59,992 bases of DNA, taken from positions 1 through 59,992 of the forward strand of contig PLFD01000027.1 in NCBI GenBank assembly GCA_003136635.1, read 5' to 3'. The position numbers and the translations under genes are program-made. This DNA comes from a candidate division FCPU426 bacterium. Its GTDB lineage: Bacteria; Oederibacteriota; Muellerivitia; Muellerivitales; Muellerivitaceae. This document shows positions 17,860 through 27,306 of the stretch, in pieces (position 1 is the stretch's first letter; every line of letters starts with the position of its first letter). The notes under the pieces were generated by a model. It did not search any database, had not been told where the DNA came from, and saw only the letters and a list, made by a program, of their open reading frames with translations.

Positions 17860-18064
17860 CATGCTACCGAGCGCATGTTAAATGCTAGTAGGACATTCGG
17901 TAAATGCTACTAGATAAGCCGAAAATGCTACTAGGTGTACCGACGAATGCTACTAGTGAATTCGGCAAATTTCACCGGTAAATTCGTAATGCTACTAGGC
18001 AAAAGGGCCAATGCTACTAAGGAAATCGGCAAATGCCACTAGAAAACCGGGCAATCCTACTAGG
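17860..18064 (+). repeat. Array B: about ten copies of AATGCTACTAGG at 20-22 bp spacing
   Basis: Copies start at 17860 (degenerate), 17881, 17903, 17924, 17946, 17968 (degenerate), 17988, 18010, 18032 and 18053. The core CTA-C-TAG is again a 7-bp odd palindrome. The spacers tend towards nnTCGGCA. It follows array A in the same orientation. A last related copy (AATGCTAGAA) is at 18190, just before the truncated Rhs gene. The remaining bases 18065-18207 hold no gene or recognised site. Confidence 0.85.
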
Positions 18065-18207
18065 CACCCCGGCCTCTTTCCCCAAAAATCTGGGAAATTT
18101 TAAAAATTACGCCTGAATTATGTAAAGCCGGTAAAGTAGGAAAAAACGACTCAATAGCCGCCTAGTCTTTATGTTTACGCCCTTAACCGAATGCTAGAAT
18201 AACGCCC

Positions 18208-20172
18208 ATGCCAGCCCCCAGAGAAATTACCTATACCTATGACGCGGTGAGTAATGTGCAGACGAAGGCCGATGCCTTAGGGTCAAGAACTTATAAGTAC
18301 GATCCGAACCACCGGATAATTGAACAAGACCTGCCGGACGGCAAGAAATCCAACTGGACTTACGACAATGGCGGTCGTCCCATTCAGGCCGTAGATTGGA
18401 ACGGTACTTTTTCAACTATCTACGACGTGGTCAACCGCAAGACGCAGGAAACCGCACCGAGCGGCAAGAGTATTAAACATGGCTATGACCCGATGGGTAA
18501 CGAAACCAGCCGGACGGACTATTTCGGCAATAAATACGCTTATGTCTACGATGCGTTAAACCGTCCCATCCAGGTAACCGACCCGCTTAATGGCGTCACC
18601 GGTATGGTCTACGACCGCATGCAGCATGTGCTGCAGATTCATTACCCCAATAAGACTTCAGTGAATACGGTTTATGACGCCACTTACGATGTAGCTTCGG
18701 TGGTGAACAAAAAAGATTCGGGCGCCATCATTAGCCGGTTTGCTTATACCTATGACGCAGTGGGTAACAAGCTGACGGTGACCGACAATATTGGCAAAAC
18801 CACCTATGGCTATGACGATATCTACCAGTTAACCAACGCCGCCTATCCGGACAGACCGGCAGTGGCTTACGCCTACGACCCGGCTGGAAATCGTTCGACC
18901 ATGACGGTGGGTACCATCAACACCACTTACAGCTATGACGCGGCTAATAAGCTGATGGCGGCTGGTACCGTCAGCTATACCTACGACGGCAACGGTAACC
19001 CGGTGAAAAAGACAGATTCTTCCAACAGCCAAACCACCGCCTATGCCTACGACACCGAAAACCGCCTGGTCGGTACCACACTGCCGACTGGCAGCCAGTT
19101 TGTGTTTGGTTATGACTACACCGGCTGGAAAATCAGCGATACCCAAAAGGGCCCCGGCGGCATTGAAAATACCCAAACCTATCTTTGGAGCGGCGGCAGT
19201 GTGGTGAATGAGGATGGCGACGATGGCCAAATAGCCCATAACCTGGTGGGTGAAGTGAATTTGTCCCAGATTTACACGCCCAAAGCAACCAAGACACCCA
19301 TGGTTTCCTATTACGCCTTTGACGGGCTCTGATCTGTGGCCGATGTGACAGATGTGACCGGCAATATTACGGATGGTTACCGATATGACGCTTATGGGGC
19401 TACCTTGAGCGGCGGCAAAAACAAGGATAACCACTATCAGTTTGTGGGCCGGATGGGTGTAGAAAACCAGGCCTACATCGGCCTGCTTTATATGCGTAAC
19501 CGCTGGTACGACTCGAATGTAGGAAGATTTATGACCCAAGACCCGAGTGATATTCAAGGCGGGCTAAATCTTTATCGGTACTGCATTAATAATCCGATTA
19601 ACTCAATGGATTTTATGGGATTGTGCGGGTCTAGTTCGAATTCTTCGCTACAGAAATATCTGTATGGTACGGATTATACGAGTCAAGGACTCACGACAAA
19701 TCTTGATTATCAGCTTTTATATGATCAGCCCACTTCTCAAGGGATAAATGGCGTTGTGACAGCAGCTAGTATGGGTATGAATGCCGTAGGTATCTATCAA
19801 GGTGCGACAGCCGCTTATGATCTTTATTCGGCAACTTCTTTTGCTGGAAATCTTTCTGTTGGAAGTCTTTCTTCATCTGCGAATTTTGTTGCCCAGATTG
19901 GTTCAGCGACTTTTTCGACAGTTGGATTGGCTCAGGGGGTCAATTCGATGATTGGGATTGTAAATAATTCTCCACCTCCGGTTGATTTGGGTTCAAGCAA
20001 CATTGCGTTGGATACAATTGGTTTTGGTTTTAGTGCTGCAACTAGTGTTCCTGATGCAATGAACAGTTTGTCAAATTCGAAAACCATTGATGCTATTGCA
20101 AGTTTGGGTACGGGAATTGCGGGCGGTGTTGGGGACACAATTGACTATTCTCGTCAAAAATTAGGTTTGTAA
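18208..20172 (+). pseudogene. Rhs-family protein remnant, 5'-truncated and interrupted by TGA
   Basis: Rhs/YD-repeat proteins form a shell that encloses a C-terminal toxin. The first open segment (18208-19332) starts inside the YD repeats (TYDAVSN, YDPNHRI, YDNGGRP) with no signal, PAAR or N-terminal domain. TGA at 19330-19332 then falls in the same frame inside the conserved FDGLGSV motif, reading DGL-stop-SV: one base change from GGA (Gly). The frame continues at once (GTG 19336) through GLLYMRNRWYDSNVGRF and ends with a variable 180-residue tip rich in Gly, Ser and Ala after DFMGL. Full function would need readthrough; most likely a decaying gene. Confidence 0.85.
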
Positions 20173-20229
20173 CTGTAAAAAAGTTCGATTTTGAATGTTT
20201 TAAGTGTTTGGAAAAAGGAAAAGCCACTT

Positions 20230-20514
20230 ATGGAAGAAATGAAACCTAAAAATTTTTCTGTTAATAAACCGATTAACTTGGAAGCGATTGGCGCTGTAGT
20301 TTCATTTATTTTTGCTGGCCTCGTCGGCAGCTCTGTACCGATATGGTACTTACACACACATCTCAACTCATTTTTTAACACATGGTTTTTTGGTCCAATA
20401 ATTTTTGATTTGGTGGTAATCGTTTTTGGCTTAATTTTTATTATTGCTTGGGGGGTTATTTTTACGAAGTTAAGAAAAACTATTTTGCATTTTAGAGAGA
20501 GAAATGAGAAGTGA
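20230..20514 (+). CDS. Small two-helix membrane protein, possible Rhs immunity protein
   Basis: A 94-residue protein starting at ATG 20230, which has AAGGAAAAG upstream; an earlier TTG (20191) is less likely. It has a hydrophilic N-terminus, one hydrophobic segment at about 18-38 and a second at about 55-80, and a basic C-terminus. It lies 57 bp behind the Rhs tip, the usual place of the cognate immunity gene, and like the tip it is more AT-rich than its surroundings. An immunity role against a membrane-active tip is inferred only from position and topology; no family is recognised. Confidence 0.55.
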   Translation: MEEMKPKNFSVNKPINLEAIGAVVSFIFAGLVGSSVPIWYLHTHLNSFFNTWFFGPIIFDLVVIVFGLIFIIAWGVIFTKLRKTILHFRERNEK

Positions 20515-20620
20515 GGATGTTCTGGGTGCGGCAATGATTTTTTAAAAAGAGGTCAGTTTTTTGTTGTTTGAAATGGTTGAAATGTAAATTATTAGTTTGG
20601 AGAAAAAAGGGATTGAGTAA

Positions 20621-21700
20621 ATGAATGTGTCGGTATCCAAAATAATAGAAAGGGCAAAAGTGCTTTGTTTTGCACTGGTGCTTCTCTTATGGGGAAGCGC
20701 ATCGATGGCTTTTGCCGCCACGCCTACCTCTACGCCCACCGTCACTTCCACTCCCACCAACGTTCTCCCTTGGGCGCAATTTCACTTGAATAATGACAAT
20801 TCGGGCTTTAACCAGCACCTGGATGACCCCTATTTACAGCCGAAATGGCAGGCTTCGCTCCAGCCTAACGGAGCCCCCAATAAGGGGGATGTGAGCTATT
20901 CATCCCCGGCGGTAGTGCTGGATTTGGGTCTTTTGGGTCAGCCCGATGACCCGGCTATTGGCATTCAAGGCACCGAAACCGACACAAATACGGGTATTTT
21001 GTGCGTCGGGACTACCCAGGGAAAGCTGTTGGCTTTACGAACCCTGGATGGAACCCAGTTGTGGAGCTATCAAACCCAGGGTGAAATCTATTCCAGCCCC
21101 GCCTTCTTAAGAGAGGGCAGTAATAGCCGGATTTACTTTGGTTCTACCGATGGACTATTACGGGCCTTAAGTTCTACCGGCAATTTGATGTGGCAGTATC
21201 AAACCAAAGGGGCCATTTTATCTTCGCCCACCGAGGGAATGATTAACGAAACGACCGACGCGGTGATTGTGGGTTCGGACGACGGAACGGTTTACTGCTT
21301 ACCCGCCTTACCGCCTTCGGGCCCGATAACACCTATTTGGACAGTCAACCTAGGTTCTCCCATTATGGGCAAACCCGCCTTGAGTGATGACCACGCCTCG
21401 GTTTATGTGGGTACGGAAAACAGCGGGCTTTATTTACTGAATGCCGCGACCGGAGTAATAGAAAGCCATCTGTCGGTCAATGGACCTATCCGCACTTCGC
21501 CGACCTTGCAGACGGATACTTCGCTGAGTGGGTCGCCTACCTTAATATATTTTGCCGCCGGGTCTACCTTTTACATGGCCAAGAATACCGGCGGCGTTTT
21601 GACAATTATTTCCTCGACGAATATTGGAACCAACATTGTTTCCTCCCCGGCTTTGGCGGGGGAGGGAACGATACCGAAAATGATCGGTCTAGGTTTATAA
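20621..21700 (+). CDS. Exported PQQ-type beta-propeller protein
   Basis: A 359-residue protein with a signal peptide (1-34, ending AFA) and a short TPTSTPTVTSTPT stalk. The rest is made of PQQ/BamB-like blades: GILCVGTTQGKLLALRTLDG, RIYFGSTDGLLRALSSTG, VIVGSDDGTVYCLPA and VYVGTENSGLYLLNAATG. Only about five to six blades are present and the end (KMIGLGL) is abrupt, so the propeller may be truncated. No lipobox cysteine is seen. Family members serve as scaffolds, binding proteins or dehydrogenases; the calcium/PQQ ligands of true dehydrogenases are not evident. Confidence 0.7.
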   Translation: MNVSVSKIIERAKVLCFALVLLLWGSASMAFAATPTSTPTVTSTPTNVLPWAQFHLNNDNSGFNQHLDDPYLQPKWQASLQPNGAPNKGDVSYSSPAVVLDLGLLGQPDDPAIGIQGTETDTNTGILCVGTTQGKLLALRTLDGTQLWSYQTQGEIYSSPAFLREGSNSRIYFGSTDGLLRALSSTGNLMWQYQTKGAILSSPTEGMINETTDAVIVGSDDGTVYCLPALPPSGPITPIWTVNLGSPIMGKPALSDDHASVYVGTENSGLYLLNAATGVIESHLSVNGPIRTSPTLQTDTSLSGSPTLIYFAAGSTFYMAKNTGGVLTIISSTNIGTNIVSSPALAGEGTIPKMIGLGL

Positions 21701-21780
21701 AATCCAATAACGATCTTCATTTTGTTGGACATTGAAAGCTATTTCATATCTTTGGCCCATCAGCGATACTTGAAGGAATC

Positions 21781-24039
21781 ATGAATTTATCCCCCATCCT
21801 ATTTCGAGCTTCGGTACTTTTAGTCCTTTGTTTTTTGACGCTTTCTGCGGGGGCCGCTGACTTTACTCATTACGTTAATCCCTTTGTCGGCACGGGTAAA
21901 ACGGGCAATACCTTTCCCGGGGCATTGGTGCCATGGGGAATGGTTTCGGTTAGTCCCCATAACGATCTCAAAGCACCTTCGGGTTACAAATACGGTGCCC
22001 CTTATATTTATGGTTTTGGCCAAACGCATTTAAGCGGAGCGGATTGTCCCGAACTAGGTAATGTGATGCTGATGGCCACAACAGGTTCAGTGGAACCTTT
22101 GCTGGAAAAACGCAAGTCCGAATATGACTCCGAATCCGCCAGTCCCGGCTTTTATCAAGTCAATCTGAAGACTTTCGGCATTACGGCTGAAATGACAGCT
22201 ACTACCCGTGTTGGAGTTGCACGGTTTGTGTTTCCGGTGCGAAAGGGCGACGCCAATATTCTGATCGATCTGGGCCATCGGTTAACGGACGATCCGGCAA
22301 CCATCACTTCTTTTGAATCGCATATCAAAGTTAACAATTCCCAGGAAGTAGAAGGTTATTCGCAAAGCGGAGATTTTTGTTCCAGCTACGCCGGTAATAA
22401 AGAAACCATTTATTTTGTCGCCCAGTTCAGCAAGCCGGCTACGGTTATGGGCACTTGGAAAGAAAGTAAGCTAGACGGTGGAATGGAACAGACAGGCTGC
22501 GATGTTGGGGCTTTTTTCAGTTTTTCTACGGCAACGGTTGAGCCAATTATGGTCAAAGTGGGTATTTCTTATGTCAGTGTAGAAAACGCCAGACTTAATT
22601 TGACTACGGAGGTTCAGGAATGGGACTTTGATAAAGTCCGTTCCGACGCTAAAAAATCATGGCAGGAAGAACTGGCCCGTATCAATGTGACGGACACGAA
22701 TGAGGAAAAACTAAAGATTTTTTACACCGCGCTCTATCACATGATGATGGAGCCCAATGTTTTCAGCGATGTGAACGGCGAATACCAGGGTATGGCGCGC
22801 TCGGGAGTTAAAACCGCGACCGACTACACAAGGTATAGCGTTTTTTCGATGTGGAATACCTATCGAAACCTTCATCCCTTTTTGGCTTTGTTTTATCCCG
22901 AGAGAGAATTGGATATGGTGAAAAGTTTAACTGAAATGGCTAAAGAAGGGGGTTGGATGCCCCGTTTTGAAGTGGCGGGAAATGATACACAAGTCATGGT
23001 GGCGGACCCGGCTGTGCCGGTGATTGTGGATACTTATCTGCAAGGCGTTCAGAATTTTGACGCGGATACTGCTTATCAAGCTTTGGTGAAAAGTCTGACG
23101 CCCCAGGATAATTCCATTTATGGCGGACTTAAATCTCTTTTGCGTTACGGCTATATTCCGAAAAATGATCATAGCGGCGACCGATTGTGGGGAACAGTTT
23201 CCATGAGTCTGGAATATGCTTACGACTATTGGTGTTTGGCCCAGATGGCCCAGGAAATGAATAAGGACGACGACTACAAAAAATATATTCACTTATCGGG
23301 TGTTTACCGAAATCTTTATGACCCCGCCACAGGATTTTTAAGACCCAAAAACCAGGATGGATCCTGGTTTAATCCTTTTGATCCTTTGACCACCAACGGT
23401 GATGAAAACTGGAACGGAAGCGGCGGCCCCGGTTATGTGGAGGGAGGCGCCTGGCAGTATTTGTTCGATGTACCTCAAGATATAGACGGTCTTCGAATGC
23501 TTCTGGGCGGCGATTCGGTTTTTGTGAACCGGTTACAAGAGTGTTTTGATAAGGGCCATTATGACGCGACAAACGAACCGGATATAAACTGGTCCTATTT
23601 GTTTGACGAGATTCCGCACGAAAGCTGGAGAACTCAAAAGCAGGTACGGGCTATCATGAATCAAGATTATGGCAATGGACCGGAAGGCCTGCCGGGCAAT
23701 GACGATGGCGGGACTTTGTCCGCATGGTATGTTTGGTCGGCCCTGGGGTTTTATCCCGTTTGTCCCGGAAGCAATCGTTATGAAATTGGCAGTCCGCTTT
23801 TTAAATTAGTTCAAATCGAAATTAATAAATCATTTTATCCGGGCGGAATGCTTACTTTGAAAACCATCAATAATTCGGACCGAAATGGTTATATACGCTC
23901 TGTTTTGATGAACGGTGAAGACTTTAAAAGTGACCATTTTGAACATGACGCTTTAGTGAACGGAAAAACCATTGTTTTTAATATGGATTCGGAACCTCCC
24001 CATAAGCCCGCAGAGCCTGTTTTAGCCCCAAAACCCTGA
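21781..24039 (+). CDS. GH92-family alpha-mannosidase, exported
   Basis: A calcium-dependent exo-alpha-mannosidase family protein of 752 residues with a signal peptide (1-25, LSAGA). The N-terminal part opens with the family hallmark VNPFVGTGKTGNTFPGALVPWGM. The (alpha/alpha)6 catalytic domain contains MMMEPNVFSD, FSMWNTYRNLHP near 357 and GNDDGGTLSAWYVWSALGFYP near 639-659, where the acidic catalytic and calcium residues of GH92 sit. It acts on mannose-rich glycans in the periplasm or outside; linkage preference cannot be read. It stands alone, with its own AAGGAA ribosome site. Confidence 0.92.
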   Translation: MNLSPILFRASVLLVLCFLTLSAGAADFTHYVNPFVGTGKTGNTFPGALVPWGMVSVSPHNDLKAPSGYKYGAPYIYGFGQTHLSGADCPELGNVMLMATTGSVEPLLEKRKSEYDSESASPGFYQVNLKTFGITAEMTATTRVGVARFVFPVRKGDANILIDLGHRLTDDPATITSFESHIKVNNSQEVEGYSQSGDFCSSYAGNKETIYFVAQFSKPATVMGTWKESKLDGGMEQTGCDVGAFFSFSTATVEPIMVKVGISYVSVENARLNLTTEVQEWDFDKVRSDAKKSWQEELARINVTDTNEEKLKIFYTALYHMMMEPNVFSDVNGEYQGMARSGVKTATDYTRYSVFSMWNTYRNLHPFLALFYPERELDMVKSLTEMAKEGGWMPRFEVAGNDTQVMVADPAVPVIVDTYLQGVQNFDADTAYQALVKSLTPQDNSIYGGLKSLLRYGYIPKNDHSGDRLWGTVSMSLEYAYDYWCLAQMAQEMNKDDDYKKYIHLSGVYRNLYDPATGFLRPKNQDGSWFNPFDPLTTNGDENWNGSGGPGYVEGGAWQYLFDVPQDIDGLRMLLGGDSVFVNRLQECFDKGHYDATNEPDINWSYLFDEIPHESWRTQKQVRAIMNQDYGNGPEGLPGNDDGGTLSAWYVWSALGFYPVCPGSNRYEIGSPLFKLVQIEINKSFYPGGMLTLKTINNSDRNGYIRSVLMNGEDFKSDHFEHDALVNGKTIVFNMDSEPPHKPAEPVLAPKP

Positions 24040-24063
24040 TATTTTGTCGCATTTGATTCGAAC

Positions 24064-24092
24064 TTGTGGCTCTAGAATCCTTGTGCTATAAC
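24064..24092 (+). promoter_or_regulatory. Sigma-70 promoter of the rpsB operon
   Basis: TTGTGG (24064-24069), a 17-bp spacer and TATAAC (24087-24092) with TG one base before the -10, an extended -10 form. Transcription would begin near 24099 and leave a leader of about 155 nt before rpsB. Confidence 0.6.
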
Positions 24093-24099
24093 CATACGG

Positions 24100-24253
24100 C
24101 TTTGGCAGGCCCTTGGCCCAGCCGGAGTGGGCAGCCTTCGGGCGCTCAATTCTCACGCTTTTCGCTGTTCCTTTTAGTGGTCCTTCGGGATTTGAAAGGA
24201 ATTCACCTTCGGGTGGAAAGCATCAGCGGTGGAACAACTAAAGGAGTCGTACC
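24100..24253 (+). promoter_or_regulatory. Structured leader of rpsB with three UUCG hairpins
   Basis: The leader holds three hairpins capped by TTCG: around 24134-24143 (GCC-TTCG-GGC), 24179-24192 (TCC-TTCG-GGA) and 24202-24217 (TTCACC-TTCG-GGTGGA). Ribosomal protein S2 often regulates its own mRNA through a leader structure; this stretch is a good candidate for such an autoregulatory site. I cannot match it to a known S2 leader by eye. Confidence 0.45.
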
Positions 24254-25222
24254 ATGATGTCTGTTTCAATGAAGCAATTGTTGGAAGCTGGTGTGCATTT
24301 CGGTCACCAGACCCGCCGCTGGAATCCCAAGATGTCCCTCTATATATTCGGGGAACGTAACGGGATCCACATTATCGATCTACAAAAAACCGTTAAGAAA
24401 CTCAAAGAAGCCTATCAGTTCACCAAGGACCTGGCCGCTTCAGGCGAAACGATTGTTTTCGTCGGAACCAAAAAACAAGCCCAAGACGCGATTCGTGAAG
24501 AAGCGGACCGCTGCGGCATGCCCTACGTTAACTACCGCTGGTTGGGCGGCATGTTGACCAATTTCACCACTGTCAAGAAATCCATCAGCTATTTAAAAGA
24601 ACTCGAAAGCATTTCTGAAAAAGAAATGTCGGAGCGTTCCAAAAAGGAACAGTCCATGTTGAATAAGGACAAGGAAAAGCTGGTTCGTTCCTTGGGCGGA
24701 ATTAAAAACATGCCGAAACTGCCGGGCGCCATTTTTGTTATCGACACGAAAAAAGAACATATCGCTGTTCAGGAAGCCCGCAAATTGGGAATTCCTGTTA
24801 TCGCGGTGGTGGATACTAATTGCGATCCGGGCGAAATCGACGTTGTGATTCCGGGTAATGATGACGCTATCCGCGCGGTGAAATTGATGGCTTCTGTAAT
24901 GGCGAGCGCTATTTTGGAAGGCCGCTCGAAAGAATTGGAAGGCCGTGAAATTTCGGCTGAAGGTGTGGCAGTTGTGGGTGGAGTGGGCGAAGAAATGCTG
25001 GCCGCCGCGGCTCAAGAACTCGCTGGGGAAGCCGAAGGCGAAACGGTCGCGGAAATCGCCGCTGAAACGGTGGGAACCGCGGTGGGAGCCGAACTATTGA
25101 TCAGCAGCGTGGAAACCTTAGCGGGTGACGCGAAAACCGTGGCCGCCCTGGCTGACGAATTGGCTGACGAAAAAGTCGAACGCATTAAAACCAAGCACCT
25201 TCGCGATGACAAAGCGAAGTAA
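24254..25222 (+). CDS. rpsB: 30S ribosomal protein S2 with acidic C-terminal extension
   Basis: S2 binds late to the 30S subunit between head and body. The N-terminus [24 protein letters not shown] and the stretch [16 protein letters not shown] are diagnostic; [27 protein letters not shown] follows at about 195. The core ends near residue 235. About 85 further residues are rich in Ala, Glu and Val, longer than in most S2 proteins, ending in a basic stretch. ATG 24254 is followed by a second ATG at 24257; either is possible behind GGAG. First gene of the rpsB-tsf-pyrH-frr-uppS-cdsA run. Confidence 0.97.
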   Translation: MMSVSMKQLLEAGVHFGHQTRRWNPKMSLYIFGERNGIHIIDLQKTVKKLKEAYQFTKDLAASGETIVFVGTKKQAQDAIREEADRCGMPYVNYRWLGGMLTNFTTVKKSISYLKELESISEKEMSERSKKEQSMLNKDKEKLVRSLGGIKNMPKLPGAIFVIDTKKEHIAVQEARKLGIPVIAVVDTNCDPGEIDVVIPGNDDAIRAVKLMASVMASAILEGRSKELEGREISAEGVAVVGGVGEEMLAAAAQELAGEAEGETVAEIAAETVGTAVGAELLISSVETLAGDAKTVAALADELADEKVERIKTKHLRDDKAK

Positions 25223-25263
25223 TCGTTTTTAAAATAAATTTTACTGATTAGAGGGATTTGAAA

Positions 25264-25854
25264 ATGGAAATCACAGCAAAAATGGTCGGCGACTTACGGG
25301 AAAAATCCGGTGCCGGCATGATGGATTGCAAAAAAGCTTTGTCCGAAACTCAGGGCGATTTTGAGAAGGCGGCTCTCTGGCTGCGTGAAAAGGGTATGTC
25401 CCAGGTAGCGAAGCGCTCGGGCCGCAGCGCCAATCAGGGCATGATCGGCAGCTATGTGCACAGCGGCAAGGTCGGGGTCTTGATCGAGATTAATTGCGAG
25501 ACGGACTTTGTGGCGAAGACAGACGATTTTCAAAATTTGGCCAAGGAATTGGCCATGCAAGTGGCGGCTTCCGTGCCTAAATACGTGGCCCGCGAGGAAG
25601 TTCCGGCGGTTGAACTGGAGCAGGAAAGAGCTGTTTATTTGAATGAGGCCAAGCAGTCGGGGAAACCGGAAGCGGTTCAGACGAAAATCGCCGAAGGCAA
25701 GATCGAAAGCTATTACAAGCAGGTTTGCCTGCTGGATCAGCCTTATATAAGAGAACCGAAGAAATCCGTGAAGCAATACGTCACCGAAGTAGCCGCGAAA
25801 TTAGGCGAAAACGTGGTTGTGAGGCGCTTCGCTCGGTTACAATTAGGCGAATAG
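25264..25854 (+). CDS. tsf: Translation elongation factor Ts (short form)
   Basis: Guanine nucleotide exchange factor for EF-Tu. The N-terminal UBA-like domain is followed by the signature LREKSGAGMMDCKKAL and the core ETDFVAKTDDF. At 196 residues it is a short form with a single core half, as known from Thermus, compared with about 280 in E. coli. ATG 25264 is chosen over TTG 25258 because GAGGG at 25250 is well placed for the former. It lies 41 bp behind rpsB. Confidence 0.95.
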   Translation: MEITAKMVGDLREKSGAGMMDCKKALSETQGDFEKAALWLREKGMSQVAKRSGRSANQGMIGSYVHSGKVGVLIEINCETDFVAKTDDFQNLAKELAMQVAASVPKYVAREEVPAVELEQERAVYLNEAKQSGKPEAVQTKIAEGKIESYYKQVCLLDQPYIREPKKSVKQYVTEVAAKLGENVVVRRFARLQLGE

Positions 25855-25865
25855 TTTCTAGTCCT

Positions 25866-25897
25866 GCGGAAACCCACAACTGTTGCGGTGTTTCCGC
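25866..25897 (+). promoter_or_regulatory. Hairpin between tsf and pyrH
   Basis: GCGGAAAC pairs perfectly with GTTTCCGC around a 16-nt loop. It has no T-run and stands 20 bp before pyrH, so it may modulate read-through or mRNA stability rather than end transcription. Confidence 0.4.
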
Positions 25898-25917
25898 GTT
25901 GAAAGTTTGGGGAACGA

Positions 25918-26655
25918 ATGGCCGCTTCTAAATCTTCTAAAACAAAAACCGGTTACAAAAGAATTCTTTTAAAACTCTCCGGCGAAGCTCTTGCCGGGGA
26001 TAATGCCCACCGTATTGACGAAAAAGTGGTTCACACGATCGCCCAATCCGTTTATGAGGTCAGCAAGAGCGGGGTTCAGGTAGCTCTGGTGATTGGCGGC
26101 GGCAATATTTACCGCGGCGCTGACGGCGAGCGCATGGGTATGGACCGGGTGACCAGCGATTACATGGGAATGCTGGCTACTATTATTAACGCGCTGGCTC
26201 TTCAAAATGGTTTGGAAAAACTGGGAGCTATTACCCGGGTTCAAAGTTCCATCGAAATGTCGAAGGTGGCCGAACCCTACATCCGGCGCAGGGCTTTGCG
26301 GCATTTGGAAAAAGGCCGGATCGTTATTTTTGCGGCCGGCACAGGCAATCCTTATTTCACCACGGACACGGCCGCCGCTCTGCGCGCGATTGAAATCGGC
26401 GCCGATGTTATTTTTAAAGCGACTAATGTGGATGGCATCTATACGGCTGATCCTAAAAAAGATCCCCAAGCGAAGAAATTTAAAGAAATTACCTACATCG
26501 ACGCCATCAACAAACGTCTCAAAGTTATGGATACGACCGCTTTAACGCTTTGTATGGAAAATAAACTGCCGATCGTGGTTTTTGACCTTCACAAGGCTGG
26601 CAATATCCGCCGGGTAGTCGCGGGTGAGCCTATTGGGACATTGGTTAAAAACTAG
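25918..26655 (+). CDS. pyrH: UMP kinase
   Basis: It phosphorylates UMP to UDP with ATP as a cytoplasmic hexamer of the amino-acid-kinase fold. [13 protein letters not shown] near residues 18-30 is the phosphate-binding start, [10 protein letters not shown] near 58-67 and [16 protein letters not shown] near 168-183 are the family motifs. Length (245) is normal after a 15-residue basic N-terminal extension. Its place after tsf and before frr is the classical arrangement. Confidence 0.96.
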   Translation: MAASKSSKTKTGYKRILLKLSGEALAGDNAHRIDEKVVHTIAQSVYEVSKSGVQVALVIGGGNIYRGADGERMGMDRVTSDYMGMLATIINALALQNGLEKLGAITRVQSSIEMSKVAEPYIRRRALRHLEKGRIVIFAAGTGNPYFTTDTAAALRAIEIGADVIFKATNVDGIYTADPKKDPQAKKFKEITYIDAINKRLKVMDTTALTLCMENKLPIVVFDLHKAGNIRRVVAGEPIGTLVKN

Positions 26656-26704
26656 AATCGTTAATGATTTTTTGAATAACTGAAAATGTAAACAGGAGCC
26701 TTTT

Positions 26705-27262
26705 ATGGCGGACGCGAACCAAATTTTAAATGAAACTGAAGCCAAGATGAAAAAGGCGATTGAGTCGACCAAACATGATTTCTCCCAAGTTCGTACGGGA
26801 CGGGCTTCTACGGGATTGGTGGAGCATATCAAGGTGGAGTACTACGATACTTTGACCCCTTTGAATCAGGTGGCCAATATCACGGTTCCGGACGCGCGAA
26901 CCCTTGAAATAAAACCCTGGGATCCGGCCGCTTTACAGGCGATCGAGAAGGCTCTTTTTAAAAGTGAAATAGGTATTACTCCCAATAATGACGGCAAAGT
27001 TATCCGTTTGAGCATGCCGCCTCTAACCGAGGAGCGCCGCAAAGATTTTGTGAAAATGGTTAAAAAGCACGCCGAAGATGGAAAAGTGGCGATTCGTAAT
27101 ATCCGCCAGGACGCGAACAAAGCGCTTGATCAGCTAAAAAAAGAAATCTCGGAAGACGAATTCAAGAAAAATCACGAGCGCATTCAAAAAACCACTGATA
27201 CGAACATTCAAGAAGTGGCCCGATTAAGTGAGCATAAAGAAAAAGAAATCTTGGAGTTTTAA
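26705..27262 (+). CDS. frr: Ribosome recycling factor
   Basis: RRF splits post-termination ribosomes with EF-G. The protein is a full-length 185 residues with a three-helix bundle; the motifs QVRTGRASTGLVEHIKVEYY and LTEERRKDFVKMVKKHAEDGKVAIRNIRQDA are visible, and the end HKEKEILEF is typical. GGAG precedes ATG 26705. It follows pyrH with a 49-bp gap and precedes structured element E2. Confidence 0.97.
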   Translation: MADANQILNETEAKMKKAIESTKHDFSQVRTGRASTGLVEHIKVEYYDTLTPLNQVANITVPDARTLEIKPWDPAALQAIEKALFKSEIGITPNNDGKVIRLSMPPLTEERRKDFVKMVKKHAEDGKVAIRNIRQDANKALDQLKKEISEDEFKKNHERIQKTTDTNIQEVARLSEHKEKEILEF

Positions 27263-27306
27263 CAGAGTGCAGAAAAAACATTTCCTCCCGCGCTATCTAC
27301 TGCAAT

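Noticed and set aside
17678..18064. CRISPR array
   Set aside because: Repeats are 11-12 bp with about 10-bp spacers, some copies are degenerate, two motif families are present, and there are no cas genes; far too short for CRISPR.
19330..19332. Alternative genetic code with TGA as Gly
   Set aside because: The TGA falls at a Gly codon in Rhs, but several intact housekeeping genes (for example dnaG, the ECF sigma gene and mtaB) end with TGA and no other gene here shows internal TGA.
18829..19557. 242-codon minus-strand open frame
   Set aside because: Antisense to the YD repeats of Rhs, a common by-product of their codon pattern; it also spans the pseudogene break.
25258..25263. TTG start for tsf
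   Set aside because: It is three bases from the Shine-Dalgarno sequence; the ATG two codons later is spaced correctly and matches the family N-terminus.
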